A DNA stretch of 64,000 bases from Lachnospiraceae bacterium (lineage in GTDB: Bacteria > Bacillota > Clostridia > Lachnospirales > Lachnospiraceae). This document shows, piece after piece, positions 38,568-47,475 of the stretch (position 1 is the first letter of the stretch; each line of letters starts with the position of its first letter). The position numbers and the translations under genes were made by a program. Location of the stretch: positions 36,094 through 100,093 of the forward strand of contig JAFZZY010000067.1 of NCBI GenBank assembly GCA_017615545.1, written 5' to 3'. The notes below the pieces were generated by a model. It worked only from the letters and a program-made list of their open reading frames with translations. It did no database searches and was not told where the DNA came from.

Positions 38568-39788
38568 TCACGGTGTATTCATGAGCTCTTGGATCGCCCT
38601 CTGGAGCTGATTGTCATCCTCGTCGGTCGGATTCTTTTTGTTCTTATAATCGTCCGAAAGTTCTACTTCGATGTCCGGTTTGATGCCTACCCCGTGGATG
38701 CACACATCTGCGGGTGTGAAGTAGGAAGAAATGGTCAGCTTGATGCCATCCTTCTGTCCCGGGAGATTGAAGACGCCCTGGACGATACCCTTGCCGTAGG
38801 TCGTCGTTCCGACGAGTTTAGCGCGGCCGCGAGCCTGCATGGCTCCGGCAAAGATCTCCGAAGCGCTGGCGCTGTTGCCGTTAACGAGAACCACCATCGG
38901 AAGCGTCTCGTCTCCGCCTGTCTTGGAACGATATTCATTGACCCGTCCCTGCTTATCCTTCGTGTATACGATCATTCCTTCATCCAGGAACTTATCGCAC
39001 ATATCGGTCGCCGTTCTCACCAGTCCGCCCGGATTCTCACGAAGATCGACGATCAGTTTCTCCATGCCTTTCGATCGTAATTCATCAAAGATCCTGTCGA
39101 ACTGCGAACTCGTGACCGAATCAAACTCAGCCACATAGATATACCCGATGGTATCGGTAACCATTCTGCCCGTGGCCGTATCGATCTCGATCTTTCGACG
39201 CTGGATCCGGAAATTCAACTCCTCTCCGTCACGAAGGATGACCAGATCCACATAAGAATCCAGCTGTCCCCGCATCAACGCGGCCGCATCTGCCAGATTC
39301 ATGCCGGTCACATCGGTTCCGCCGATCGACTTGACGATATCGCCGGTTTGAATGCCCGCCTCTTCTGCAGGCGAGCCGCTGAAAGCTCTCACGACTTTGC
39401 ATCCGGTATAATCCTTTTCGTTCGAAGGAGTGACCGATACTCCGATACCGTAGTACATTCCGTTCGACTGGTTCATCATTTCGTCGTACTCCTCAGCGGT
39501 GTAGTACACCGAGTACGGATCGCCCAATGATTTCATGACTCCGCGGCTGATCTCGGCCAGCATTGCATCGTCGTCCACTTCGTACAGAAATGAGTTCTTG
39601 ATGCTGGTGCGAAGCGTCTCGATCTGCTTCAGAGCCTTTTCCTCGAACGAGTTCGGCTTTTCTACTTCCACAACGCCGTCAGGATCATTGCTGAAGAGCA
39701 GTTGTTTGGCAAAGTAGAGTCCGCCCGCCAGAAAGACTGTCAGCAACACACCACAGATCAGTCCTTTGAGGAACAATTTCTTTTCCAT
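38568..39788 (-). CDS. C-terminal processing protease (S41, CtpA type) with PDZ domain
   Basis: A 406-residue membrane-anchored serine protease. One N-terminal transmembrane segment (~8-28) is followed by a helical region, a PDZ domain (~115-185) that recognises C-terminal tails, and the S41 catalytic domain (~190-375). The nucleophile serine is in GNSASASEIF and the general-base lysine in TTTYGKGIVQG. Such enzymes trim or degrade exported proteins, and in Bacillus CtpB/CtpA act in signalling and wall metabolism. The C-terminal ~25 residues are charged. It starts 20 bases after the PucR-type regulator gene and is probably co-transcribed with it. Confidence 0.93.
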   Translation of the reverse strand: MEKKLFLKGLICGVLLTVFLAGGLYFAKQLLFSNDPDGVVEVEKPNSFEEKALKQIETLRTSIKNSFLYEVDDDAMLAEISRGVMKSLGDPYSVYYTAEEYDEMMNQSNGMYYGIGVSVTPSNEKDYTGCKVVRAFSGSPAEEAGIQTGDIVKSIGGTDVTGMNLADAAALMRGQLDSYVDLVILRDGEELNFRIQRRKIEIDTATGRMVTDTIGYIYVAEFDSVTSSQFDRIFDELRSKGMEKLIVDLRENPGGLVRTATDMCDKFLDEGMIVYTKDKQGRVNEYRSKTGGDETLPMVVLVNGNSASASEIFAGAMQARGRAKLVGTTTYGKGIVQGVFNLPGQKDGIKLTISSYFTPADVCIHGVGIKPDIEVELSDDYKNKKNPTDEDDNQLQRAIQELMNTP

Positions 39789-39808
39789 AGGTTGTTTTAC
39801 CCTTCCCG

Positions 39809-40900
39809 TTAATACTCGATGGTCTCCATGTACTTCATGTAACGAACGACCATCAACGCGATCTTAAAGGTGATCGCATCCTCAAACACACGCAGGTCCA
39901 GCCCCGTCGCCTTTTGGATCTTATCCAGGCGGTAGACGAGTGTATTGCGGTGAATATACAACTGACGCGCCGTCTCCGACACATTCAGGTTGTTCTCGAA
40001 AAACTTATAGATCGTGGACAATGTCTCCTCGTCGAAATCGTCGGGAGAGCGGTTGTCGAAGATCTCTTTAATGAACATCCGGCACAGCGGCATCGGGAGC
40101 TGGTAGATCAGACGGCCGATACCCAGGTTCGCGTACGCGATGATGTTCTTTCCGCTGTAGAAGATCTTGCCGACATCCAGCGCCATCTTCGCCTCTTTGT
40201 AGGAACGGGATACTTCTTTGATCTCGTTGATGATGGTGCCGTATGCGACACGCGCGCTGATCATGGCCTCGGTATTGAGCATATCCAGGATGGTGCGTGC
40301 CACCTGGTCCATCTCCTCATAGCCGTCGGACATCTTCAGTTCCTTCACCATGATGATGTTCTTCTCATCCACTGCCGTTACGAAGTCGCGGGATTTGTTG
40401 CTCGCGAACAGACCGCGCACGGTCTCCAGCGCGTTGTTATCGCGCTCGTTCTTCGTCTCGATGATAAATACGACACGGCGCACGGCCGTCTCGATGTGCA
40501 GTTTCTTCGCACGATTATAGATATCCACCAGAAGCAGATTATCCAGCAGAAGGTTCTTGATGAAGTTGTCCTTATCGTAGCGTTCCTTATATGCCACCAG
40601 AAGGTTCTGCAGCTGGAATGCCGCCATACGGCCGACCATGTAGGCGTCGTCGTTGTTTCCCTTAACGAGCAGGATCAGTTCGAGCTGCTGCTCATCGAAG
40701 ACCTTGAAGAACTGGTAGCCGTTCACCACCTGGCTGTCCGCCGGCGAGTCTGCAAATGCTATGATCGCGAACTCTCTCGTCTCCGCATCATCAAACGTCG
40801 AGGCCAATATCTTTCCCTCGACATCACTGACGCACAGGTCGATCCGGGATATTCCCTTTAAACCTTCCACTATGGACTGTAATACTTGATTTGAGATCAT
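39809..40900 (-). CDS. PucR/CdaR-type transcriptional regulator
   Basis: A 363-residue regulator. The N-terminal half (~1-130) resembles a ligand-sensing domain (FDEQQLELILLVKGNNDDAY), the middle (~150-270) is GGDEF-like as in CdaR proteins, and the C-terminus (~300-360) is the PucR helix-turn-helix (NLNVSETARQLYIHRNTLVYRLDKI, shown here as a reading region). CdaR relatives sense sugar acids or purine-derived compounds. The frame is open further upstream, but ATG 40900 follows GGGAG at good spacing. It has its own promoter. It lies downstream of the solitary sugar ABC ATPase, separated by a terminator. The ligand is unknown. Confidence 0.85.
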   Translation of the reverse strand: MISNQVLQSIVEGLKGISRIDLCVSDVEGKILASTFDDAETREFAIIAFADSPADSQVVNGYQFFKVFDEQQLELILLVKGNNDDAYMVGRMAAFQLQNLLVAYKERYDKDNFIKNLLLDNLLLVDIYNRAKKLHIETAVRRVVFIIETKNERDNNALETVRGLFASNKSRDFVTAVDEKNIIMVKELKMSDGYEEMDQVARTILDMLNTEAMISARVAYGTIINEIKEVSRSYKEAKMALDVGKIFYSGKNIIAYANLGIGRLIYQLPMPLCRMFIKEIFDNRSPDDFDEETLSTIYKFFENNLNVSETARQLYIHRNTLVYRLDKIQKATGLDLRVFEDAITFKIALMVVRYMKYMETIEY

Positions 40901-41003
40901 TTTCCACTCCCTGTAGCTCATTCGCTTCTGTGTAAAATACGAGCTCTCCGCCTGATCCTGCCCGCCTTCGGTGTCGCTTCGGGGCAGAATCGCGCTTATG
41001 AAC

Positions 41004-41032
41004 ATTATACCAAAGAAACATGGAAAAATAAA
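41004..41032 (-). promoter_or_regulatory. Promoter of the PucR-type regulator
   Basis: Minus strand: -35 TTTATT (41032-41027), 17-base spacer, perfect -10 TATAAT (41009-41004). Confidence 0.65.
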
Positions 41033-41051
41033 GCGTTTTTTCCCGGAAAAC

Positions 41052-41088
41052 AGAGAAAGGACTGTCATACTTACGTACGACAGTCCTT
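41052..41088 (-). terminator. Terminator of the sugar ABC ATPase gene
   Basis: A perfect 10-bp stem AAGGACTGTC / GACAGTCCTT (41057-41066 with 41079-41088), followed on the minus strand by TCTCTG and TTTT. Confidence 0.7.
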
Positions 41089-41131
41089 CGTATTATGTCC
41101 CGCTGTAAGCAGCGGAGATATTATCTCTGAA

Positions 41132-42244
41132 TTAGTTCAGGATCGCCATTTCTGTATCCTTATCGAAGATGTGGATACGGCTCATATCGAGTGCGAACTG
41201 AACAACGTCGCCCGGACGAGCGGTTGTACGAGGGTTAACCTTCGCGGTGAAGGAAAGATCCTCAACATCGAAGTACAGAAGTACTTCAGAACCAAGAAGC
41301 TCGTATACACGGATGGTAGCCTTGATGATGCTGTCCTTAGAAGTCTCAAGGAACATCTGCTCATCATGGATATCCTCAGGACGGATACCGAAGATAACTT
41401 CCTTACCAACAACGCCTGCCTCTTCCAGAACCTTCGCCTTAACATCCGGGATAGTTACCTGATGCTCGCCGAACTTAGCAACGACCTTGCCGTCTTCTCT
41501 CTCGATCAGAGCGTCGATGATGTTCATCTGAGGAGAACCGATGAAACCTGCAACGAACTTGTTAGCGGGCTTATCGTAGAGGTTCTGAGGTGTATCTACC
41601 TGCTGAATGAGACCATCCTTAAGTACGACGATACGGGTACCGAGTGTCATAGCCTCTGTCTGGTCATGTGTTACGTAGATGATAGTTGTTTCCAGTCTCT
41701 GATGGAGCTTGGAGATCTCAACACGCATCTGCACACGGAGTTTTGCATCCAAGTTAGAGAGCGGCTCATCCATGAGGAATACCTTAGGATTACGAACGAT
41801 AGCACGGCCCATCGCAACACGCTGACGCTGACCACCGGACAGAGCCTTCGGCTTACGATCAAGCAGGTTATCGATACCAAGGATACGTGCAGCTTCCTGA
41901 ACGGACTTCTCGATCTCGTTCTTCGGAACCTTACGAAGTTTCAAACCAAATGCCATGTTGTCATATACAGACATGTGCGGGTACAGAGCGTAGTTCTGGA
42001 ATACCATCGCGATATCTCTGTCCTTCGGCTCCTCGTCGTTAACGAGCTTGCCGTCGATCCACAGCTCACCGGAAGAGATCTCTTCCAAACCTGCGATCAT
42101 ACGAAGGGTTGTGGACTTACCGCAACCGGACGGACCTACGAAGATGATGAATTCCTTATCAGCGATGTCAAGATTGAAATCCTTAACTGCAACGAAGCCG
42201 TTAGGATAAACTTTACATACGTTCTTCAACACCAAACCAGCCAT
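41132..42244 (-). CDS. Sugar ABC transporter ATP-binding protein (UgpC/MsmK type)
   Basis: A 370-residue ATPase of the carbohydrate-uptake CUT1 family, close to MsmK/UgpC/MalK. Walker A ([10 protein letters not shown]), signature ([14 protein letters not shown]), Walker B ([12 protein letters not shown]) and the C-terminal regulatory OB-type domain (~240-370, with [13 protein letters not shown]) are all present. No permease or binding-protein gene is adjacent. In many Firmicutes one such solitary ATPase powers several sugar transporters. That is the likely role here. The start follows AGGAGG nine bases upstream. It has a terminator but no promoter I could place with confidence. Confidence 0.93.
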   Translation of the reverse strand: MAGLVLKNVCKVYPNGFVAVKDFNLDIADKEFIIFVGPSGCGKSTTLRMIAGLEEISSGELWIDGKLVNDEEPKDRDIAMVFQNYALYPHMSVYDNMAFGLKLRKVPKNEIEKSVQEAARILGIDNLLDRKPKALSGGQRQRVAMGRAIVRNPKVFLMDEPLSNLDAKLRVQMRVEISKLHQRLETTIIYVTHDQTEAMTLGTRIVVLKDGLIQQVDTPQNLYDKPANKFVAGFIGSPQMNIIDALIEREDGKVVAKFGEHQVTIPDVKAKVLEEAGVVGKEVIFGIRPEDIHDEQMFLETSKDSIIKATIRVYELLGSEVLLYFDVEDLSFTAKVNPRTTARPGDVVQFALDMSRIHIFDKDTEMAILN

Positions 42245-42730
42245 TTAAATTATCCTCCTAAACTTTCAATAGTTTACTCATACTGTCTTAGGGCGGCACT
42301 GCGGGCGCACCCTCACGCGTTTCATTTTACAACACAATCCGTTATCTTTCCATATCCCGTTTTCACAAAAAACAGGCTCAAATTTCGTCACTTTGACTAT
42401 GTTTTTTTCGTTTTGTGCAGGTTGACTAAATTATTCGATTTTTTCCTTCGGTTTTATTGGTAATTATGTCCTAAATATGAACAGATTGTTACAAACATTT
42501 ATAAGAACTTCGCCCGGATTTCAGGCCGGCTCCCGCCGAAATCCCCCCAAAAAGGCCATTTTCCGTATGCTTTTGAGGCCAATGTGCCTCATTTTTATGA
42601 GATTTGTGAATTTCGGCCCCGCATTTTGTACAATCTGCGACTACACGACGATCCGTATGTCCGCTATGATTGAGAAGTGCCCTGTACGACGGATGCGTAC
42701 AGGGAAATAAATATCGAAGGGGGATCCGAA
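42245..42730. other. Intergenic region between divergent ABC ATPase and XRE genes
   Basis: About 485 bases, AT-rich with no convincing ORF. A hairpin with 9-bp arms (CCCTGTACG 42680-42688, CGTACAGGG 42696-42704) lies in the leader of the XRE gene and could be an operator or a terminator. A T-rich segment (42390-42450) and a TTGACT at 42421-42426 are present, but I could not assign reliable -10 boxes for either gene. Confidence 0.5.
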
Positions 42731-43180
42731 ATGAATCCGAATTTAACATCTGACTACGAAGAACACAATGTGTCAGTTCCGACACCCAACGATCAGGCAG
42801 ATCCTGTAGGGGAAGCCGAGCGCCGCAACCGGCGCTTCGGTTACATGATGCGCCGTGAACGTATGGCCATGGGACTGACCCAGTCCGAACTCGGCGAGCT
42901 TCTGGGCATTTCCACCAGCTACGTCAGCAGCATCGAACGCGGGAAACGCGGTGCTTCCGGCACCGTACTGAAGAAGATGCACGACACCTTCAAGATCTCG
43001 TATGATTACATGTTGGGCTCGTCTGCCACTGCCATGGCCGAGCCGGCATTTGCCGTACACGAAGCCGCGGCGCCCTATGGAGATGCCGGCCTGACTTCAC
43101 TTCTCGCGTCCTGCTCGCGTAAGGAGCTCGACGTCTGCTACCGCCTCTGCCGGGCCTACCTGATGTCGAAGGAGAGTTGA
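42731..43180 (+). CDS. XRE-family transcriptional regulator
   Basis: A 149-residue DNA-binding protein. The helix-turn-helix (~45-100) shows the XRE/Cro pattern: MRRERMAMGLTQSELGELLG, then ISTSYVSSIERGKRGAS. The N-terminal ~35 residues are unstructured and the C-terminal ~45 have no recognised domain. The start at ATG 42731 follows AAGGGGGA; the frame is open upstream to a GTG at 42677 but lacks an SD there. It stands just before the toxin-antitoxin operon, which has its own promoter, so it may or may not regulate it. Targets unknown. Confidence 0.85.
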   Translation: MNPNLTSDYEEHNVSVPTPNDQADPVGEAERRNRRFGYMMRRERMAMGLTQSELGELLGISTSYVSSIERGKRGASGTVLKKMHDTFKISYDYMLGSSATAMAEPAFAVHEAAAPYGDAGLTSLLASCSRKELDVCYRLCRAYLMSKES

Positions 43181-43194
43181 CGCCCCGTCTCCTC

Positions 43195-43223
43195 TTGACA
43201 TTCACGCAGCAACGCTGTACAAT
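43195..43223 (+). promoter_or_regulatory. Promoter of the toxin-antitoxin operon
   Basis: Perfect -35 TTGACA (43195-43200), 17-base spacer, -10 TACAAT (43218-43223). Confidence 0.85.
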
Positions 43224-43262
43224 ATACTTAGTATACTTACTATGTTTACTTAGTAAACTAAG
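43223..43262 (+). promoter_or_regulatory. Palindromic operators of the toxin-antitoxin operon
   Basis: Three inverted repeats overlap the start site: TATAC-TTA-GTATA (43223-43235), TTTAC-TTA-GTAAA (43245-43257) and CTTAGT-AA-ACTAAG (43249-43262). They are centred ~22 bases apart and fit autorepression by the antitoxin or toxin-antitoxin complex. Confidence 0.7.
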
Positions 43263-43281
43263 CGCTAAGGAGGTGGATGCC

Positions 43282-43539
43282 ATGAAGTCCGATACGATCA
43301 CCTGTTCGTTCGTAATGGATCGTCAGATCTATAATGCTTTTAAGAGCATCGTTTGCCGACAGGGCGAGAATGTCAAGGGGAACCTGGTGAAGTACATGCA
43401 ATGCGTGATCCAATATGACACACCGAATGCAGATACGATCTTAGCCATCCGGGAAGTAGAGTCGCTTAAGAAAGATCCTTCCAAGAAGGTCTACGATTCT
43501 TTCAGTGAGGTTCTGGAGGAACTGGAAAACGATGATTAA
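43282..43539 (+). CDS. RelB/DinJ-like antitoxin
   Basis: An 85-residue antitoxin of the type II RelB/DinJ class. The N-terminal part (TITCSFVMDRQIYNAFKSIV) resembles the ribbon-helix-helix DNA-binding dimer used for autorepression; the acidic C-terminus (DSFSEVLEELENDD) should wrap the toxin. The start has a strong SD (AAGGAGGT). The frame is open upstream, but that part overlaps the promoter and operators and is unlikely to be translated. It overlaps the toxin gene by eight bases, typical of coupled toxin-antitoxin genes. Confidence 0.8.
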   Translation: MKSDTITCSFVMDRQIYNAFKSIVCRQGENVKGNLVKYMQCVIQYDTPNADTILAIREVESLKKDPSKKVYDSFSEVLEELENDD

Positions 43540-43819
43540 AAAACCAAAGTACGGCATCGTAGTCACGTCGATGTTCAAAAAGGACCTGAAACTCGCCAAG
43601 TGGCGCGGCTATGACCTGCGTCTTTTGAGCCAGGTCATCCAGACACTCGCTATGGGCGAGCCCCTGGATGAGAAGCACAGGGATCACAGCCTGATCGTAA
43701 ACTATAAGGGCTGCCGGGAATGTCATATCACCCCGGACTGGCTGCTGATCTATGAGATCTCCGGCCATGATCTGATCCTCTATCTCACCCGGACCGGAAC
43801 ACACAGTGACTTATTCTAA
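43532..43819 (+). CDS. yafQ: YafQ-family mRNA interferase toxin
   Basis: A 95-residue toxin of the RelE/YafQ superfamily, a ribosome-dependent mRNA endonuclease. The family hallmarks are visible: TSMFKKDLKLAKWRG, GCRECHITPDWLLIYEI and the C-terminal LTRTGTHSDLF. The histidines and aspartate of the YafQ catalytic set (in HITPD and THSD) are present, so it should be active. It starts inside the end of the antitoxin gene, so translation is coupled. A strong terminator follows. The pair has the compact structure of a mobile accessory module, but no insertion signs are seen around it. Confidence 0.92.
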   Translation: MIKKPKYGIVVTSMFKKDLKLAKWRGYDLRLLSQVIQTLAMGEPLDEKHRDHSLIVNYKGCRECHITPDWLLIYEISGHDLILYLTRTGTHSDLF

Positions 43820-43837
43820 ATAATTATCATACTGTCG

Positions 43838-43880
43838 CAAAACCCCGCCGCAGGCGTAAGCCCGGGCGGGGTTTTGTTTT
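43838..43880. terminator. Terminator after the toxin gene, shared with cvfB
   Basis: A perfect 12-bp stem (43838-43849 with 43865-43876) followed by TTTT on the plus strand and preceded by a purine-rich side for the minus strand. Confidence 0.88.
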
Positions 43881-44727
43881 ATTTCTCTTCGCGGATGATC
43901 TCGATGCTGTTCTCCGACAGTTTGATCTTTCCGGTTTTCAACAGGCAGCTGACGGCGCGCTTAAACGCAGCCTTACTCAGCTGAAATTCTTTCTTTATCA
44001 CTTCAGGAGAGGCCTTCTCGCCAAAGGGAAGCACGCCGCCGAAATCCTCGATCACGGCGTAGACCTTCTTCGCATCCTCCTCCATCTGCAGGTAGGCGGG
44101 ATGTTCCGCGCCCAGATCCAGTTTCCCGTCGGGGCGTACGCGCACCACTCTTCCGGAAAATGCATCCCCGGGTCGGTAGGCTGCGCACATATTCTGTGCA
44201 GGCAACAGGCCGAAATAGCGATCATTGACCGCGATAAAAGCGCCGATCTTCGGGTTCACGCTGTACACCGTGCCGATCACGGGATCGCCCTCCTTATACA
44301 GGTTACCGGCTGCGGTCAATGCGCTCGAGACCTTCATGGACGCGCACAGGCGCTCACTGCGGTCAATGTATAGCTTCACCAGAACGCGGTCGCCGCGGCG
44401 AACCTGGCCCTCCTGCTCGCGGAACGGCATGAAGAGGTCCTTATCCAGGCCCCAGTCGAGAAACGCGCCGATATGCGTGCACTCGCGCACGGTCAGCACC
44501 GCCGGTTGCTCCAACGTCACCAACGGCTCGCGCGTCGTCGCGATCACACGGTCCTCAGAGTCCTTATACAGGAAAACGCGCACAGTGTCTCCGGCCTTCG
44601 CGCCCGCAGGCACCTGCTTCTTCGGAAGCAGGACGCCCTTCTCGTCCCCGGGCTGTCCCAGGTAAACACCGAAGTCCTTCTCATATAATATGGTCAATTC
44701 GGAAAATGTACCAACGGATGATGTCAT
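43879..44727 (-). CDS. cvfB: CvfB-like S1 RNA-binding protein
   Basis: A 282-residue cytoplasmic protein of the CvfB/YitL family, RNA-binding proteins with several S1 domains and a C-terminal winged helix. S1-like segments are visible (FGVYLGQPGDEKGVLLPKKQ and GAFLDWGLDKDLFMPFREQE, then GAFIAVNDRYFGLLPAQN). The last ~65 residues (PEVIKKEFQLSKAAFKRAVS) are the winged helix. CvfB affects virulence-gene expression in staphylococci; the exact RNA target is unknown. The start is at ATG 44727, five bases after AAAGGAGG. It lies just downstream of tRNA-Gln and its terminator. Confidence 0.9.
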   Translation of the reverse strand: MTSSVGTFSELTILYEKDFGVYLGQPGDEKGVLLPKKQVPAGAKAGDTVRVFLYKDSEDRVIATTREPLVTLEQPAVLTVRECTHIGAFLDWGLDKDLFMPFREQEGQVRRGDRVLVKLYIDRSERLCASMKVSSALTAAGNLYKEGDPVIGTVYSVNPKIGAFIAVNDRYFGLLPAQNMCAAYRPGDAFSGRVVRVRPDGKLDLGAEHPAYLQMEEDAKKVYAVIEDFGGVLPFGEKASPEVIKKEFQLSKAAFKRAVSCLLKTGKIKLSENSIEIIREEK

Positions 44728-44779
44728 TGCCGCCTCCTTTAGGCATTTGCCGCATGCTTTCCAAGCGCATGGCTCATTG

Positions 44780-44814
44780 CGAAAATAAAACTGCCGTCCC
44801 TTCGGGCCGGCAGT
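44780..44814 (-). terminator. Terminator of tRNA-Gln(CTG)
   Basis: ACTGCCG (44814-44808) pairs with CGGCAGT (44796-44790) on the minus strand, followed by TTTATTTT. Confidence 0.85.
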
Positions 44815-44822
44815 CATAAGTG

Positions 44823-44895
44823 CTGGGCTACAAGGATTCGAACCTTGGAAATGTCGGAATCAGAATCCGATGCCTTACCGCTTGGCTATAGCCCA
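44823..44895 (-). tRNA. tRNA-Gln (anticodon CTG)
   Basis: Cloverleaf on the minus strand: acceptor TGGGCTA with TAGCCCA, anticodon loop TTCTGAT (CTG), T-loop GGTTCGAATCC. CCA is not encoded. It is solitary, with its own promoter and terminator. Confidence 0.95.
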
Positions 44896-44947
44896 ATATA
44901 TCTTCGTTGCGACGCGTCCAAACGAACCGTCCGCCGCGACGAAGGTT

Positions 44948-44976
44948 ATTATACAACACATCCAAATGAATTGCAA
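44948..44976 (-). promoter_or_regulatory. Promoter of tRNA-Gln(CTG)
   Basis: Minus strand: -35 TTGCAA (44976-44971), 17-base spacer, -10 TATAAT (44953-44948). Confidence 0.8.
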
Positions 44977-44994
44977 GTGCTTTTTTACATTTTT

Positions 44995-46464
44995 TTACGG
45001 CTTATTTCGGCTGTTCAATTCATCGTAGAGTTTTTGCTTGAATTCCTCGTCTGTCATACCCAGATAACCGATGCCTTCGATCAGGGAAATGACCCACACC
45101 ACGAGCGCGCCTGCGCCGCAGGTACATATCGAGACCAAAAGGTAAGCGATCGCCGAGGGATGGTTCAGATAGAATTTATGCGCACCCAAATGCCCCAGAA
45201 GGATCGCCAGGATCGCTGCGGTCACGCGGCTCTTCTCCTCTATGCTCTGGACCGGAGCGCCCTGCTGCTGATAGACCATAGGCACCTGTGCCTGCTGGTA
45301 CTGGCGGTTCATATTGACCGTCTGTGAAAAACGCGGGTCGACCGATTGCCCATAGGGCGTCTCATAGGTCACTTCCTGATCCACATAAGCCGGATTTGCA
45401 TAGTTCGTCGTCTTCTGCGCCCCATACGATGCCCCCTGTCCGGAGTCATACGGCTGGTAATTCGCGTACGGAGACGAGTTCGGAGCCTGCTGGCCATACT
45501 GCTGGCTCTGCTGCCCGTAGGGCTGTCCATACGGCGGAGTCTGCTGACTGTATTGTTGTGTTTGCTGCCCATGCGGCTGGCCGTACTGCGACATCTTCTG
45601 CTGTCCGTAATTCGGCGCCTGCATCGGCTGCGGACCCTGTCCGTAAGAATACTGGGGCGCCTGCATCGGTTGCGGACGCTGCATATTCTGCATCTGCGGG
45701 TTGTACTGCGGCTGCTGTGTGCTCTGTGCCTGCTGCGCGGCCTGTACCTGCTGGTACTGCACGCTCGTCTGTCCCGGCGCCGGCATCAACGGCGTAGTAA
45801 ACTGCGGTGTTTGCGGTTGCTGCACCTGTGGCGCATACTGCGGCTGAGCCGCCTCAGAGATCTGCGCCTGCTGTGCCTGTTGCACTTCCTGAGTATCCGA
45901 TGTCGCGGCAAATGTCTGGCCGGGTTCGACCGGTTGCTCTTTCATCATGCGCTCCTGATCCGCCTGGATCTTCGCGACCATCTCTTCAAACTTCGTCTGC
46001 GGCTTCGGCGCAGGCTGCTCCTTCGGCTGTTCCTGCACGGGTTCCGGAGTCTCGGTCTGCGCGGGCGCTTCCTCGGTAGCTGAAACGTCCGGAGTTACCG
46101 GTGCCTGCGGTTGCGGCGATCCCATCAGGTCGATCGGCGCGGGCGCCGTGAGATCGATCTTCGCAGGCATGACCAGCTGCGGGCTCCCCTGCGGAGCATA
46201 TGTATTTGTTTGGATCTCCAGTTGCGGGCCTGACTCGGCGCTCTGCTTCCCTGAGGTTCCGAACGGATCCAGGGTCAATGTCGGGATCGCCATGGACGGC
46301 GCGGACGCGAACGGTCCATCCCCAAGGTCCACCTTAGGGATCGACGAAAGCTCCGCCGTCTGCTCCTCCTGCTTCGGCGCATCGATACCGCCGAAACACT
46401 TCGGGCATACACCGGTGTTCTCATCCAGCAAGCCTCCGCAATATGTACAATAACGCATCTTCAT
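44995..46464 (-). CDS. Zinc-ribbon protein with Gln/Pro-rich linker and TM2 domain
   Basis: A 489-residue protein of unknown function. The N-terminus is a zinc ribbon (CTYCGGLLDENTGVCPKCFG). The middle (~60-395) is low complexity, first Pro/Glu-rich, then Gln/Tyr/Pro/Gly-rich with repeats such as YGQP and QQYG. Such composition is often disordered and prone to self-association. The C-terminal ~80 residues form a TM2 domain with two membrane helices around GHLGAHKFYLNHPS and the family acidic residues after the second helix. Ribbon and linker should be cytoplasmic. It is downstream of porB on the same strand. It shares the ribbon idea with three other proteins in the window. Confidence 0.82.
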   Translation of the reverse strand: MKMRYCTYCGGLLDENTGVCPKCFGGIDAPKQEEQTAELSSIPKVDLGDGPFASAPSMAIPTLTLDPFGTSGKQSAESGPQLEIQTNTYAPQGSPQLVMPAKIDLTAPAPIDLMGSPQPQAPVTPDVSATEEAPAQTETPEPVQEQPKEQPAPKPQTKFEEMVAKIQADQERMMKEQPVEPGQTFAATSDTQEVQQAQQAQISEAAQPQYAPQVQQPQTPQFTTPLMPAPGQTSVQYQQVQAAQQAQSTQQPQYNPQMQNMQRPQPMQAPQYSYGQGPQPMQAPNYGQQKMSQYGQPHGQQTQQYSQQTPPYGQPYGQQSQQYGQQAPNSSPYANYQPYDSGQGASYGAQKTTNYANPAYVDQEVTYETPYGQSVDPRFSQTVNMNRQYQQAQVPMVYQQQGAPVQSIEEKSRVTAAILAILLGHLGAHKFYLNHPSAIAYLLVSICTCGAGALVVWVISLIEGIGYLGMTDEEFKQKLYDELNSRNKP

Positions 46465-46523
46465 ACGCTTACCTCACGATAAAAATCCCGATTTCATCAA
46501 CCATTTGCCGGCCGGAGCCGACA

Positions 46524-47456
46524 TCACTGTGAGCAACGTTTTACAAGTTCTTCAAAACGACGATCTACCTCGTTCTGGAACGCCTCGATCAGATATTCAT
46601 TGCCCGGCTTAAACAGGTGCTTAAAGCGGGCCTGCGGCCGCAGGAAGTCCTCGATCGGGAGCTTCTTCTTCGGCTCATAGTTCAAGATCCAGGTGCCGTC
46701 CACAACTTCGAACAGCGGCCAGTAGTTCGTCTCAACGGCGAGCTGGCAGATCTTCAAAAGGTCCTGCGTCGGGTAACCCCAGCCGCGCGGGCAGGGAGCC
46801 AGAACGTTCAGGAATGCGGAACCGGGCGTATAGATCGCCTTCTCCGACTTCACATGCAGATCCTTAAAGTTGCGAACGAAGGTCGTCTGTGCAACGTAAG
46901 GGATGTTGTGAGCCGCGATGACTGCAGCGAGGTCCTTACGGATCTGCGGCTTACCGTGGCTGACAGAGCCGACGGGTGTCGTGGTCGTATCGGCGAACTG
47001 CGGTGTCGCGCTGCTTCGCTGTGTACCCGTGTTCATGTACGCGCCGTTGTCGTAGCAGACATAGACCAGATCGTGTCCGCGCTCCATGGCTCCGGACAGG
47101 GACTGCAGACCGATATCATAGGTACCGCCGTCGCCGCCGAAGGTGATGAACTTGAACGTCTCGTCGATCTTACCCTTACGCTTCAGTACTTTATATGCGC
47201 CTTCTACGCCACTCAAGGTAGCGCCGGCGTTCTCAAATGCATTGTGAACGTAACTGTCTGCCCATGCGGTGAACGGGTACATGAAGCTGGATACCTCCAG
47301 ACAGCCCGTCGCGTTACCGATGACTGCGTGATCCTCCTCATGCAGTCCGCGCAGCACGTTACGTACGCACACCGCTCCGCCGCAACCGGCGCACATGCGG
47401 TGTCCGGGAGCAAAACGCTCCTTTTTATTCATGGTTTCCTTAAAATTATATCCCAT
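46524..47456 (-). CDS. porB: Pyruvate:ferredoxin oxidoreductase, beta subunit
   Basis: A 310-residue TPP-binding subunit. The enzyme oxidises pyruvate with CoA to acetyl-CoA and CO2, reducing ferredoxin; it is central to anaerobic energy metabolism. Seen: the iron-sulfur cysteines MCAGCGGAV near the N-terminus, and the TPP/Mg motif GDGGTYDIGLQSLSGAMERG followed by a conserved NTGTQRSSATP. The start at ATG 47456 follows GGAGG eight bases upstream; the frame is open upstream into porA without support. It is the last of four por genes, 19 bases after porA. Confidence 0.95.
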   Translation of the reverse strand: MGYNFKETMNKKERFAPGHRMCAGCGGAVCVRNVLRGLHEEDHAVIGNATGCLEVSSFMYPFTAWADSYVHNAFENAGATLSGVEGAYKVLKRKGKIDETFKFITFGGDGGTYDIGLQSLSGAMERGHDLVYVCYDNGAYMNTGTQRSSATPQFADTTTTPVGSVSHGKPQIRKDLAAVIAAHNIPYVAQTTFVRNFKDLHVKSEKAIYTPGSAFLNVLAPCPRGWGYPTQDLLKICQLAVETNYWPLFEVVDGTWILNYEPKKKLPIEDFLRPQARFKHLFKPGNEYLIEAFQNEVDRRFEELVKRCSQ

Positions 47457-47475
47457 CGAACGATCCTCCGTGTGC

